A stretch of 64,000 bases of DNA from Warburgia ugandensis (lineage: Eukaryota; Streptophyta; Magnoliopsida; Canellales; Canellaceae), in NCBI GenBank assembly GCA_035236585.1, contig CP141127.1, positions 68,181,495 to 68,245,494 on the forward strand. Reading direction: 5' to 3'. Positions 37,198 to 51,400 of this stretch are shown piece after piece. The notes beneath the pieces are model-generated. The model worked only from the letters and a program-made list of their open reading frames with translations. It searched no databases and was not told where the DNA came from. The position numbers and the translations under genes were made by a program. Positions within the stretch are counted from its first letter, which is position 1. Each line of letters begins with the position of its first letter.

Positions 37198-38765
37198 TGT
37201 AATAACCTCAAATTTTGAGTTAATTTCTAGGTAACTGGAACATATTTTAATTGGAATGAAAATAGAAATTAAATTTCATGGAAGTGACCCCCTTGACAAC
37301 ACAAATTTGGATTTGAAACTATCAAAATTAAAATTAATCTTCCAGACAATTCCAATGACACTAATTTTGTGAGAAACGGAGATCAAGGTGGAAGGATGAA
37401 GGAAGAGAGGGTAACCTGGCGACCCCTAGCTTTCTTGCATTTGGATTTTTTGCTGACGAGCACCTCGATCGGAGTTCCTCACCACCGTCCACCCACCTCT
37501 GATCGGATCTCCTTCTCCGATGGTAATAACCCCTCACTTCACTCTCTCTATTTGGTCCCTAGCTGTCCTAGGCAATGACTAAGCCAAGGACGCTGGCCAC
37601 TGCTAGAACTCTTCTCCTCATCTTTCTCTCTTCCTCATTTTTTGGTATCAGAGCTTAGATTCTATCCATTCACAACCAGTCGCAACATAAAGACACTGAG
37701 AGCCCACAAAACAAGGAGTGTATCATTATGGAGTAGTGTGACTCTTTGAGGAAATGGTTAGAATGAGAAGAGTATGTGGGTAAGTACCATTAAGTTGAAG
37801 CATTTGCGTGTGATGAAAGATCCATTTTCATGGACAATATCCTAAGAGTTTGAGTTTTAACTTAGATGCTGAGTATAGAGGTTTGGCGAGTATGACAACT
37901 ATAGTATAATAGTAAGTTGAGAATAATTAACTATAGGCTTAGGAGATGGTCGTTATAATGAAAATCCCTTGGAAACTTGGAAACTGAGGAATTGTCAGAA
38001 AACGTAGTGGAACTTTGCCACTAACAATTGAGGTATTATGAAAGATCAGTAGTAAAAAATTTCATCATGAAATGCAATGAATGAGATAAATGATTTATAA
38101 CAGTAATTTAAGTTTAAATAATGAATTTAAACCAACTTAGAGAAATACGCATAACTTCATTAAAATAAAATATAGTTAGAGAATAATGGAAATGCGGCGG
38201 AGAATAACCAAGGTGAAGTGGAAGCAAACAAAATAAAATACTATCTAAATATAAATATTAGAAATGGGTGATGTTATAATTAATGATAGCTTTGAATCAA
38301 ATTCTTTATAAGAGGATAAACTTGAAAATTATCAACTCTCTACGAAAGAACTTGGTTAAACTTAAAATTTGACAACTCAATGGAATTTTTAAGAGAAATA
38401 AGAAAGATCAGAAAAAAGGACTTGAAAGAAAAGAATAGGAAATCGTAGGATTTTTCATGGAAACTTAGTTAAAAGTCTAGACACTTACACAAAGATAATT
38501 GGAAGAGAAATACATAAAAAAGATGGGTAGAAGTAATGTAAGAAATTATGATTCTAACATGTAAGTGAGAAATAGTTATAGTTAAAATTTTCAAAGATTA
38601 GTAACCTATTCTTTGTAAGTGGTAAATAAGAAAGGAAACCCTTGGTTAAACTCAATCGTGAAATTAGTCTAGCTTATACCATAATTTAGAAATAATATTA
38701 ATAAGTAGACGTAAATAATGACATAAGATAATTTCAAGGACAAAATTTCTATAAAGAGGGAAGAA
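37198..38765 (+). repeat. Element B unit 3
   Basis: 1568 bp. Primer site TGGTATCAGAGC at about 37643-37654. The LTR segment is among the more diverged ones. Confidence 0.88.
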
Positions 38766-40359
38766 TGTAACAACCTCAAATTTTGAGTTAATTTTTAGGT
38801 AAATGTAACACATTTTAATTGGAATGAAAGTAGAAATAGAATTTCCAGGAAGTCACCCCCTTGAAAGCACAAAATTTGGATTTGAAACTATCAAAATTGA
38901 AATTATCTTCCAGACAATTCCAATGACACTAATTTTGTGAGAAACGGAGATCGGGGCGGAGGGATGAAGGAAGAGAGGGAAACCTGGCGACCCCTAGCTT
39001 TCCTCCATTTGGATTTTTTGTTGACAAGCTCCTTGATCGGAGATCCTCACCACCGTCCACCCACCTCTGATCGGATCTCTTTCTTCGATGGTAAAAACCC
39101 CTCACTTCGCTCTCCCTTGTTGGTCCCTGGTAGTCCAAGGCAATGACTAAGCCAGGGATGCTGGCCACTGTTCGTACTCTTCTCCTCTTCTTTCTCTCTT
39201 CCTCATTTTTTGGTATTAGAGCGTAGATTCTATCCATTCACAACCAGTCGCAACGTAAAGTAACTAAGAGCCCACAAAACAAGGAGAGTATCATTATGGA
39301 GTAGTGTACGTCTTTGAGGAAATGGTTAGAATTAGAAGAGTATGTGGGTAAGTATCATTAAGTTGAAGCATTTGCGTGTGATGAAAGATCCATTTCCATG
39401 GACAATATCCTAAGAGTTTGAGTTTTAACTTAGATGCTGAGTATAGAGGTTTGGAGACTAAGACAACTATAGTATAATACTAAGTTGATAATAATTAACT
39501 ATAGGATTAGGAGATGGTCATTATAATGAAAATCCCTTGGAAACATGGAATCATAGGATTAGTCAAAAAACATAGTGGAACTTTACCACTAAAAATTGAG
39601 GTGTTATGAAAGATTAGTAGTAAAAATTTTCATCATGAAATGCGATGAATGAGATAAATGATTTATAACAGTAATTTAAGTTTAAATAATGAATTTAAAC
39701 CAACTTAGAGAAATACGCATAACTTCATTAAGTAAAATATAGTAAGAGAATAATGGAAATGTGGCGGATAATAACAAATGTGAAGTGGAAGCGAACAAAA
39801 TAAATAAATTTATTAAATAAGTAAGATAGGGTGACTATCTAAATATAAGTCTTAGAAATGGTTGATGTTATAATTAATGATTGCTTTGAATCAAGTTCTT
39901 TATAAGAGGATAAACTTGAAAATTATCAACTCTTTACGAAAGAACTTGGTTAAACTAAAAATTTGACAATTCAATGGAATTTTTAAGAGAAATAAGAAAC
40001 ATCAGAAAAAAGGACATGAAATAAAAGAATAGGAAATCTTAGGATTTTATATGGAAACTTGGTTAAAAGACTACACACTTACACAAAGATAATTGGAAGA
40101 GAAATATATTAAAAAGATGGGCAGAAGTAAAGTAAGAAATTATGATTCTAACATTTAGGTGAGAAATAGTTATTGTTAAAATTTTGAAAGATTAGTAACC
40201 TATTCTATGTAAGTGTAAAACAAGAAAGGAAACCCTTGGTTAAACTAAATCATGAAATTAGTCTAGCTTATACCATAACATAGAACTAAGATTAATAAGT
40301 AGATGAAAATAATGACATGAGACAATTTCGAGGACAAAATTTCTGTAAAGAGGGAAGAA
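38766..40359 (+). repeat. Element B unit 4
   Basis: 1594 bp. The primer-site region lies near 39213. It shares the variant block of unit 2 at about 39450-39570, although unit 3 in between lacks it. Confidence 0.88.
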
Positions 40360-41953
40360 TGTAACAACCTCAAATTTTGAGTTAATTTCTAGGTAGCTGT
40401 AACACATTTTAATTGGAATGAAAATAAAAATAGAATTTCAAGGAAGTGACCCCCTTGAAAACACAAAATTTGGATCTAAAACTATCAAAATTGAAATTAA
40501 TCTTCCAGACGATTCCAATGACACTAATTTTGTGAGAAACGGAGATAGGGGCGGAGGGAGGAAGGAAGAGAGGGAAACCTTGCGACCTCTAGCTTTCCTC
40601 CATTTGGATTTTTTGTTGACGAGCTCCCTGATCGGAGTTCCTCAACACCGTCCACCCAACTTTGATTGGATCTCCTTCTCCGATGGTAAAAACCCCTCAC
40701 TTCGCTCTCTCTTTTTGGTCCCTGGCAGTCCTAGGCAATGACTAAGCTAGGGATGCTGGCCACTGCTGAACTCTTCTCCTCTTCTTTCTCTCTTCCTCAT
40801 TTTTAGGAATCAGAGCTTAGATTCTTTCCATTCACAACCAGTCGCAATGTAAAGTCACTGAGAGCCCACAAAACAAGGAGAGTATCATTTCGGAGTGGTG
40901 TGACTCTTTGAGGAAATGGTTAGAAGGAGAAGAGTATGTGGGTTAGTATCATTAAGTTGAAGCATTTGCATGTGAAGAAAGATCCATTTTCAAGGACAAT
41001 ATCCTAAGAGTTTGAGTATTAACTTAGATGCTGAGTATAGAGGTTTGGAGAGTATGACAACTATAGTATAATACTAAGTTGATAATAATTAACTATAGGA
41101 TTAGGAGATGGTCATTATAATGAAAATCCCTGGGAAACTTGGAATCATAGGATTAGTCAGAAAACATAGTGGAACTTTACCACTAAAAATTGAGGTGTTA
41201 TGAAAGATCAGCAGTAAAAATTTTCATCATGAAATGCGATGAATGAGAAAAATGATTTATAACAGTAATTTAAGTTTAAATAATGAATATAAACCAACTT
41301 AGAGAAATACGCATAACTTCATTAAGTAAAATATAGTTAGAGAATAATACAAATGTGGTGGCGAATAACCAATGTGAACTGGAACCGAACAAAATTAATT
41401 AATTAATCAAGTAAGTATGATAGGGTGACTATCTAAATATAAATCTTAGAAATGGTTGATGTTATAATTAATGATAGCTTTGAATCAAGTTCTTTATAAG
41501 AGGATAAACTTGAAAATTATCAACTCTCTACAAAAGAACTTGGTTAAACTAAAAATTTGACAATTCAATGGAATTTTTAAGAGAAATAAGAAAGATAAAA
41601 AAAAAGTTCTTGAAAGAAAAGAATAGGAAATCGTAGGATTTTGCATGGAAACTTGGTTAAAAGACTAGACACTTACACAAAGATAATTGGAAGAGAAATA
41701 TATAAAAAATATGGGTAGAAGTAAAGTAAGAATTTATGATTCTAACATGTAAGTGAGAAATAGTTATAGTTAAAATTTTGAAAGATTAGTAACCTATTCT
41801 ATGTAAGTGGTAAACAAGAAAGGAAATCCTTGGTTAAACTAAATCGTGAAATTAGTCTAGCTTATACCATAACTTAGAACTAAGATTAATAAGTAGACGA
41901 AAAGAATGACATGAGACAATTTCGAGGACAAAATTTGTATAAAGAGGGAAGAA
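40360..41953 (+). repeat. Element B unit 5
   Basis: 1594 bp. Near 41350-41400 it shares with unit 6 a distinctive stretch (GTGGTGGCGAATAACC and GAACTGGAACCGAAC). Confidence 0.88.
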
Positions 41954-43548
41954 TGTAACAATCTCAAATTTTGAGTTAATTTCTAGGTAATTGTAACATA
42001 TTTTAATTGGAATGAAAATAAAATTTGAATTTCAAGGAAGTGACCCCCTTGAAAACTCCAAATTATGATTTGAAACTATTAAAATTAAAATTAATCATCT
42101 AGACAATTGCAATGACACTAATTTTGTGAGAAACGGAGATCGGGGTGGAGGGACGAAGGGAGAGAGGGAAACCTGGCGACCCCTAGCTTTCCTCCACTTG
42201 GATTTTTTGTTGACGAGCTCCTTGATAGTGGTTCCTCACCACCGTCCACCCACCTCTGATTGGATCTCCTTCTCCAGTGGTAAAAACCCCTCACTTCGCT
42301 CTCACTTTTTGGTCCTTGGTAGTCCTAGGCAATGACTAAGCCAGGGACGCTGGCCACTGCTGGAACTCTTCTCCTCTTCTTTCTCTCTTCCTCAATTTTT
42401 GGTATCAGGGCTTAGATTCTATCCATTCACAACCAGTCGCAATGTAAAGTCACTGGGAGCCCACAAAACAAGGAGAGTATCATTATGGAGTAGTGTACGT
42501 CTTTGAGGAAATGGTTAGAATGAGAAGAGTATGTGGGTAAGTTTCATTAAGTTGAAGCATTTGCGTGTGATGGAAGATCCATTTTCATGGACAATATCCT
42601 AAGAGTTTGAGTTTTAACTTAGATGCTGAGTATAGAGGTTTGGAGAGTATGACAACTATAGTATAATACTAAGTTGAGAATAATTAACTATAGGATTAGG
42701 AGATGGTCATTATAATGAAAATCCCTTGGAAACTTGGAATCATAGGATTAGTCAGAAAACATAGTGGAACTTTACCACTAAAAATTGAGGTGTTATGAAA
42801 GATCAGCAGTAAAAATTTTCATCATGAAATGCGATGAATGAAAAAAATTATTTATAACAGTAATTTAAGTTTAAATAATGAATTTAAACCAACTTAGAGA
42901 AATACGCATAACTTCATTAAGTAAAATATAGTTAGAGAATAATGCAAATGTGGTGGCGAATAACCAATGTGAACTGGAACCGAACAAAATTAATTAATTA
43001 ATTAAGTAAGTATGATAGGGTGACTATCTAAATATAAATCTTAGAAATGGTTGATGTTATAATTAATGATAGCTTTGAATCAAGTTCTTTATAAGAGGAT
43101 AAACTTGAAAATTATCAACTCTCTACAAAAGAACTTGGTTAAACTAAAAATTTGACAATTCAATGGAATTTTTAAGAGAAATAAGAAAGATCAGCAAAAA
43201 GTTCTTGAAAGAAAAGAATAGGAAATCATAGGATTTTGCATGGAAACTTGGTTAAAAGACTAGACACTTACACAAAGATAATTGGAAGAGAAATATATAA
43301 AAAAGATGGGTAGAATTAAAGTAAGAAATTATGATTCTAACATGTAAGTGAGAAATAGTTATAGTAAAAATTTTGAAAGATTAGTAACCTATTCTATGTA
43401 AATGGTAAACAAGAAAGGAAACCCTTGGTTAAACTAAATCCTGAAATTAGTCTAGCTTATACCATAACTTAGAACTAAGATTAATAAGTAGACGAAAATA
43501 ATGACATAAGACAATTTCGAGGGCAAATTTTCTATAAAGAGGGAAGAA
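41954..43548 (+). repeat. Element B unit 6
   Basis: 1595 bp. It shares variants with unit 5 in the 3' part and with unit 7 in the LTR segment (CTCCAGTGGTAAAAACCCC, ATCAGGGCTTAG). Confidence 0.88.
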
Positions 43549-45143
43549 TGTAACAACCTCAAATTTTGAGTTAATTTCTTGGTAACTATAACATATTTTA
43601 ATTGGAATGAAAATAGAAATTGAATTTCAAGGAAGTGACCCCCTAGAAAACTCAAAATTTGGATTTGAAACTATCAAAATTAAAATTAATCATCTAGACG
43701 ATTCGAATGACACTAATTTTGTGAGAAACGGAGATCGGGGTGGAGGGACGAAGGAAGAGAGGGAAACCTGGCGACCCCTAGCTTTCCTCCACTTGGATTT
43801 TTTGTTGACGAGATCCTTGATCGGGGTTCCAAACCACCGTCCACCCACCTTTGAATGGATCTCCTTCTCCAGTGGTAAAAACCCCTCACTTCGCTCTCTC
43901 TTTTTGGTCCTTGGGAGTCCTAGGCAATGACTAAGCCACGGACGCTGGCCACTGCTGGAACTCTTCTCCTCTTCTTTCTCTCTTCCTCATTTTTTGGTAT
44001 CAGGGCTTAGATTCAATCCATTCACAACCAGTCGCAATGTAAAGTCACTGGGAGCCCACAAAACAAGGAGAGTATCATTATGGAGTAGTGTACCTCTTTG
44101 GGGAAATGGTTAGAATGAGAAGAGTATGTGGGTAAGTTTCATTATGTTGAAGCATTTGCGTGTGATGAAAGATCCATTTTCATGGACAATATCCTAAGAG
44201 TTTGAGTTTTAACTTAGATGCTGAGTATAGAGGTTTGGAGAGTATGACAACTATAGTATAATACTAAGTTGAGAATAATTAACTATAGGATTGGGAGATG
44301 GTCATTATAATGGAAATCCCTTGGAAACTTGGAATCATAGGATTAGTCAGAAAACGTAGTGGAACTTTCCCACTAAAAATTGACGTGTTATGAAAGATCA
44401 ATAGTAAAAAATTTCAGCATGAAATGCGATGAATGAGATAAATGATTTATAACAGTAATTTAAGTTTAAATAATGAATTTAAACCAACTTAGAGAAATAC
44501 GCATAACTTCATTAAGTAAAATATAGTTAGACAATAATGGAAATGTGGCGGAGAATAACCAATGTGAAGTGGAAGCGATCAAAATAAATTAATTAATTAA
44601 ATAAGTAAGATAGGGTGACTATGTAAATATAAATCTATGAAATGGTTGATGTTATAATTAATGGTAGCTTTGAATCAAGTTCTTTATAAGAGGATGGACT
44701 TGAAAATTATCAACTCTCTGCGAAAGAACTTGGTTAAACTAAAAAGTTGACAATTCAATGGAATTTTTAAGAGAAATAAGAAAGATCCGTAAAAAGGACT
44801 TGAAAGAAAAGAATAGGAAATTGTAGTATTTTGAATGGAAACTTGGTTAAAAGGCTAGACACTTACACAATGATAATTGGAAGAGAAATATATAAAAAAG
44901 ATGGGTAGAAGTAAAGTAAGAAATTATGATTGTAACATGTAAGTGAGAAATAGTTATAGTTAAAATTTTCAAAGATTAGTAACCTATTCTATGTAAGTGG
45001 TAAACAAGAAAGGAAACCCTTGGTTAAACTAAATCGTGAAATTAGTCTAGCTTATACCATAACTTAGAACTAAGATTAATAAGTAGATGAAAATAATGAT
45101 ATGAGACAATTTCAAGGACAAAATTTCTATAAAGAGGGAAGAA
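43549..45143 (+). repeat. Element B unit 7
   Basis: 1595 bp. It shares TGTACCTCTTTGGGGAAATG with unit 1, at the opposite end of the array. Its polypurine tract leads directly into the long terminal LTR at 45144. Confidence 0.88.
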
Positions 45144-45929
45144 TGTAACAACCTCAAATTTTGAGCTAATTTCTGGGTAACTGTAACATATTTTAAATGG
45201 AATGAAAATAGAAATTGAATTTCAACGAAGTGACCCCCTTGAATACTCAAAATTGGATTTGAAACTATCAAAATTAAAATTAATCATCTCGACGATTGCA
45301 ATGACACTAATTTTGTGAGAAATAGAGTTCGAGGTGGAAAATCCCTAAAAATTTTCACTAACATAGGGCGGTACAAATTGATAATGACACCCCTTCTCCA
45401 CGATTTGACCTTGACGCTATGTGCAGTAGGACGACCTGACATGCGTGGAGTTTAGATTGATACATGGTGGGCCAAATTTCCATGTGTCATAGCTCTGTCT
45501 ACGTGAGTCGTAACCAAAACGGGGAAAAATGCAGTCGGGGGGATGCCATAAGAAGGGAGGAAAGCCTAGAGAGCTCTAGGTTTCCTCTATTCAAATTTTT
45601 TGGTTACGAGCTCCCTGATCGAAACTCCTCATTGCTGTCCAACCACCTTTGGTTGGATCTCCTTCCAGATGCCAAACACCCCCAAAAACCCCACAATTCC
45701 CTCCCTCTTTTTTATCTTTGGTAGTCCTAGGTGGTGACCAATCTAGGGGTGGTAGCCATAGCCGAAATCCTCCTCCTTCTGTTTCTCTATTCATCTGCCT
45801 CGACAGGGGTGAGCCCCATTACCCCCTTAGACTTTGACCTCTTGCATTGCAAAATCTAGGAAGGATTTTGTAGATCCAAGACAACTGTTGTGATGCTTAC
45901 AATGAGAGGAACAAAACCCATTTGTCTAT

Positions 45930-46660
45930 TCATTGATTCAAGAAGATTCGGTCGTCGATCATGACTAGACCCTTGATTGGACCAGATCATTAGGTCTGTA
46001 ACCATTCAGACCATCCATCATGATCTTATCATAGATCTATCTTTGAATGATGGATCTATAACTAATTTTGTGAATCTTTCGATGATCCAAGCATTGATCT
46101 ACGTTGATATGGCATATCTGAACCTATCCCAACCATTCATTGAGATCTAACTTTTGATCTATCTTCAAAAGTCTGATATGTGATCGATCCATGAACCCTC
46201 ACATGATCCAACCATTGATCAGTCATAGGCACCTCAATCTGTGATCAATTTGATCCATTCACCATGATTTGACAATTAATCGATCAATGAAAACCAAATA
46301 TGTGTTTGATTTTGTCCATTCATCACGATCTAACCCTAGATCTATCACTAAAACATTAGCTCTTTGATTGATCCACACTAAATGATCTGATATATGACTA
46401 GATCTTGCCGCTCATCTTGATCTAACCATATATTAGCGAATAGACTCCTTGATTCATATTTGATTCAAGAATTCATTATGATCTGATCATAGATCTATGA
46501 CCAAACCCTAGAACAATGACATATCTAGCCCATTCCTAAGATATGGCCATTGATTGACCATTTAATGCTAGATCTGTGAGATCAGGCACTACATCTCTTT
46601 ATGATATGTAGCGGTTCCATGATTGTAGCTACAGATTAGTGTATCTTTGCTTTCCTAATG
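45930..46660. repeat. Degenerate GATC-rich repeats in the B long LTR
   Basis: Words such as ATGATC(T)TGA(C)CAT, TTGATCTATC and GATCCATTCA recur every few tens of bases, giving a loose period of about 50-60 bp. Copies are too diverged to define a clean unit by eye. Confidence 0.6.
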
Positions 46661-47977
46661 CTCTAATCATATCCATTCATGGATCAACGTCGAAATCTTG
46701 AAATAAGTCAATCAACATATTGAGCTAAAGGAGGTAAAACGTAAATCGAAGATAAGCATCATATGAGGTAGGTGGATCAAGATTACTATTTTGAAAATTT
46801 TAATAATTGCCACGTCTTTATAAGAATTATTGAATGTAGATGATGATTTACAAAGTGTTGTCTTTAATTACTAAAATTATGGAAGCTTGTAATATTTATA
46901 AAAGTTATCTTGTGACACCTTTTAAATTATCAAATTGAAAATGGAATGACTAATTTAAATAGGAAATGTTATTGTTACCCTAGTTGTAACATCCAAACAA
47001 AAGAATGAAAGGCATACTCAATTACTAAAACTTAGTATATATGCATTTAGCTGATGTGATAATACTTAGAACATGAAATACATCCAAATTAGCTACAAAT
47101 ATGAATTGAACTTAAAACACTAGTTTTATCCCAATTATAATATTAACACAAATAAGTAATTGGACTACCTACCTTGATTTTGAACTTATGCTTCATGTGG
47201 ACTTTGTAATACCTTAAACAAGGTTTGATCTTATGGATGCTACTATGACATAAGGACTTGTATATTGATACTATAATATTTGGAATACCTCAAATAGTAT
47301 GAAATATTAATATGTATATCAACAATAAAGTAGAGATTTGTAACTTAATGAATCGATAATGATGAAATGATTGATTCCAAGATAGAAGAAAATTTAATAC
47401 ATTAACTCATTGTTTGTATTTATGAATGGATTCTAAGGGAATAATCCTAAGGTCTTCAAAACCAAGAGATAGAATAAAAATTGTGTAAATAGTATCCCTT
47501 AATTATGTTCACTATAACATGATTTGACCACTATTCATTGAAATGAAATTAGCTATTGATATGTTGGACCGGGAATGACTGTAATCACATGAAATAATTG
47601 ACATTTAAACTTGGAAAGAATATTCTAAATGCTATGGATGTGCAATGGATATTTATAAGCCATGACCTTAAGTTGTAACATATGAGTCTTTACTGATCAA
47701 AGTTTTATCACAAGTTTAACTATGGTCTATTTGGTGAATAAGTTCCTTTAAGATATTTCTTAAAGATGTATCATTTATAATCATTGCATGGATGTATACT
47801 TTTGGGAGTTGAAAAAGCATTATCTAATACATGAATAAAGAATGCATGTTTTGAATGCTCACAAAGATATGTTTTTACAACTTCTCGAGAATATGGGATG
47901 AAAATGAATGGATTTAAATGGTTTCTCATAAAACTTTGAAATAGAAATTTTATTTTCTTGAAATGATTTATGAGATG

Positions 47978-48215
47978 TTTATGGCACTCTATGAGTAGCT
48001 GTAAATCCTGATGGATGCAAACTTGTTGATGCTTAGCCAGGCGCTCCATGAGTAGCTGTAAGTCCTTATGGATATGGCTTTCATCAATGTTATGGGTAGA
48101 CACTCTTAGAGTGTCCTAAGTCCTAGATTTCTTGGTAGGTGCTCTATGAGTACTGTAAGACCTAGAGGCTTGCATGCCTATGATGATAGTAAGACCTAGA
48201 GGTATGCATGTTGCA
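47978..48215. repeat. Short direct repeats of about 60 bp in the B long LTR
   Basis: GCACTCTATGAGTAGCTGTA, GCTCCATGAGTAGCTGTAAG and GCTCTATGAGTACTGTAAG start successive degenerate copies, each followed by TCCT or CCTA(GA) and a pyrimidine/purine tail. About four copies are seen. Confidence 0.65.
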
Positions 48216-48423
48216 TGATGTTCTAAGTCTTGGGATTGGCCACTGACCACTGAGATGATATTAATACCAGCCCTACAATGGAGATGGAGGGAAATAGAAG
48301 TACCTTCTCATGGGGAAGTGCTCTAAGAGGTATTTCGGTAGCCCCCCTACGAGTATAGATTTCTATGTGTTGATTTTATATGGGTCATTTCCCAATAGTT
48401 TAGACCTTGTCCAGGGTGGTAGG

Positions 48424-51400
48424 TGAGACGACCCGGGTTTTTGAAACACATTTTATAATATATTTTTCAGAGGCAAGGGCGTCCGCTTAGTAAAATTTTT
48501 TCGCAAAACAAAGCAATAGAAATTCTTTTATTTTAAAACATGTTTTGAAAACCCAAGTCATCACTTCATACATAACATAAGTACAATTTGTGTATAAAAT
48601 AAAATTCCATTGAAGGAATATGATTTTATTAAACTTTCAGGATCCATCCAGTGATTCACAGTACACAACCCATTGTATCCTTACAATACTTGTCCAAATA
48701 CACAATTCAAATTACAAAGTTCTAAATACAATACATGCTCTCTATACAATGTTTCAAGGGATATACCCTTATTACTTATTCTTCACTAGTTCTTCAAGTC
48801 TTGAGCTCCTAAGTCTCCTTCTCTGTATCTGAGATATTGTAAACATTCGAACATTTACAATATCTCAGCAAGCTATGCTTGGTAGGGGATAAGAATGTAA
48901 GTTATTGACAGTAAAATCTCAATATTCAACTATCCCATAATTCATTCTATCATAAACACATTCACAGACCACTATTATTTATATGAACATCTCATTTCCA
49001 TATCATTTGTGTTCACCTTTATACATACATAGTATATAAGAACAAATCCGTTAAAATTGTAAAAATAATCAATAATCATTTCCATACAAAACTGATCAAC
49101 TCCTTTCATTATAGGAGATTTGTATTTCAGCCAGTTACTATACTGGGATTTTCTCTTATTGGGAAAAATATTGGTAATATACAATTACCTGGCATTTCAT
49201 CATGCCATCCCTTAAGGCATTTCATTATGCCAATTTCTTATGCATCATAATGCAAAATAATCAAGGACTACTATGCTTACAGTCTGATCTGTACAGCGCG
49301 CCCGGATAATTGTTCAATAATCCACTTATACCATTCTCAATGGAAATTACAATATCCATGTCCATATGGGAGGACCATGGCTGTCACAGTGGTGGCCTTC
49401 CCATAAATGCCCCACCCGACTTTTACCCTTTCTTAGGCTTGGTATTCAATATCATCAAGTTTCAGAGAGTGGGTGGCCAAACCCTCTTAACTCTCCTAGC
49501 ATAGTGTCCCCAGGCCTATGCCTGTTTGAAACAAAACCACAAGCCTCCAAGCTTGTATGTAAAATAATACTTATACATATCAGACTATCATGCATTTATC
49601 TAGGGTTGGAATATTTTCTACTTTCCTATTCACTTAGGGTTGTTCTCAATTCTCAACTTAACCATTTAATACTTATTTTCCTCATCATTTGGTTGGATCA
49701 TATTTCAATTTGAGGTATTTACCTTAATATATTGGTATCATACATGTCAATACTTCAAAACATAAGATCATGTATTAGACATGTATCTTTATGTAAAGGC
49801 ATTCTTAATAATCCACCTACCTCAATAAGGTATTCTTACTCCTTGAAACCTGCCATAGTCTCGATCAATATATATCTGTCAAATCATATGTATAATGTCA
49901 TTTTTCTAATCAAGGTTATATACTACATGGTCTTTTGATCATCCTTATGTAGGATGATCTGAATCTTTCTTCCTTGAATATCCTATATCCATGGGTTTAA
50001 TATCATCTATACAAATACTATCTATATCATACATAACAATCTAATTTACATTGATGTTTCTTTTTCCTTATTGTTTTTGATCATACAAGATCTCATCTTG
50101 TTTGATCATCCTTGTCTCACTTACTATTTTTATTAGGGTTAGATAATTTGCTATCTTTTTATGTTCTTATTATTATTCAACCAGCTAGTGTCTTACTTGG
50201 TTGAAGATAATTTATTTCTTCCTATTACTAGACAACTCCTCCTTATTTTAGGATGACTAGTACTTACCAGTTAAAGTCTGCTAAAAAAGTAGTTAATACA
50301 ACCCTCATGCAAGGAGTCGTTTAGACCTCTCTTACGTCAACAGGAGGTGAGAGAAAAGCACTTGGCTCTTGTATACCCGCTATAACCACAATGTTCAGAG
50401 TCCACTGGAGTGGTACTAGCTCAACCTTTGACAAGGTTCCTATGAGCTCTTTACCTTAAGTCCCTTCTCTAATTGATTTTAATTAATTTCCATGGATATG
50501 CATAATGTCATCCATGGATGTTCATTATTTTCCTACTTTGGGCTAAGGAATTGGTAAACCATTCCTTATATTGTCCTACTAACTATAGCCCTTATTAAGT
50601 CAAAATCATTCATTCATCTTAGTTGTCCATGAATCTCTATATTTCATTAGTTTACATTTTTGGTGATTTATACTCCTTATATCTTAACAACTACTTAACA
50701 ATTGAATAAAATTTGACAATAAGTAAATCATCAACTTGAAAGCATAAATCAAATTTAAGTTTAACAACTATATACTAACATTCTTCCTATGAATGTAACT
50801 TAAGATAGTGAAATAAAACTAACATGATCATAAGTTATGAAACACATCTTCTATCATAATGAAATCATGTTTAAACCTAATTTACACTAATATGATCCTA
50901 AGATAATCAAATCTACTAACAAATTACTCATTTAGGGCATATCATACTAAAATTTAAAGATTACACTATCATGCTTTCTAACTTAGAACATAAATCACAT
51001 TTACACTTCTATATCCAATAAAAGACAATTAAACTAATTTTATTAAGATTATTATAAACCTTTAAATATGATCCAACCATTAGATCTTAGGTGTTTTCCT
51101 TTAGATCAAGGGTTTTAATTACCTTTAAGGCTTTTAATCCATTAAGATCCAAAAATCATATCCACTTGATTTTGTCACATTTCATCCATGATCTAACTTG
51201 ATTTCATTATAATATCATCCATTTAATCCATCCCAAGGATCTGATCATACTTGATCTCATTGATCAAGTGGGTCCCTTTGTATTTTTATTTTTATTTTAG
51301 GGTTTTTCTACCATAAAGGGTAGATCCCCTAATTTATCTAAGATCTGTCCAACTTAACCATAGATATTACTTTATTACATTATTTTATCATCATTAAAAT

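Noticed and set aside
33866-45143. The array as a centromeric satellite, CRISPR-like array or gene cluster.
   Set aside because: Units begin with LTR starts and carry primer sites and polypurine tracts; spacing and content are those of a retroelement derivative.
35678-45724. A recurring open reading of about 70-107 residues in each B unit (for example at 40418-40741 and 43607-43930).
   Set aside because: It lies inside the LTR segment, differs in length between units, matches no family I know, and is open mainly because the units are near-identical copies.
49310-49940. Overlapping short open readings on the plus strand in the solo LTR.
   Set aside because: They lie in LTR sequence in antisense orientation, overlap each other, and resemble no protein.
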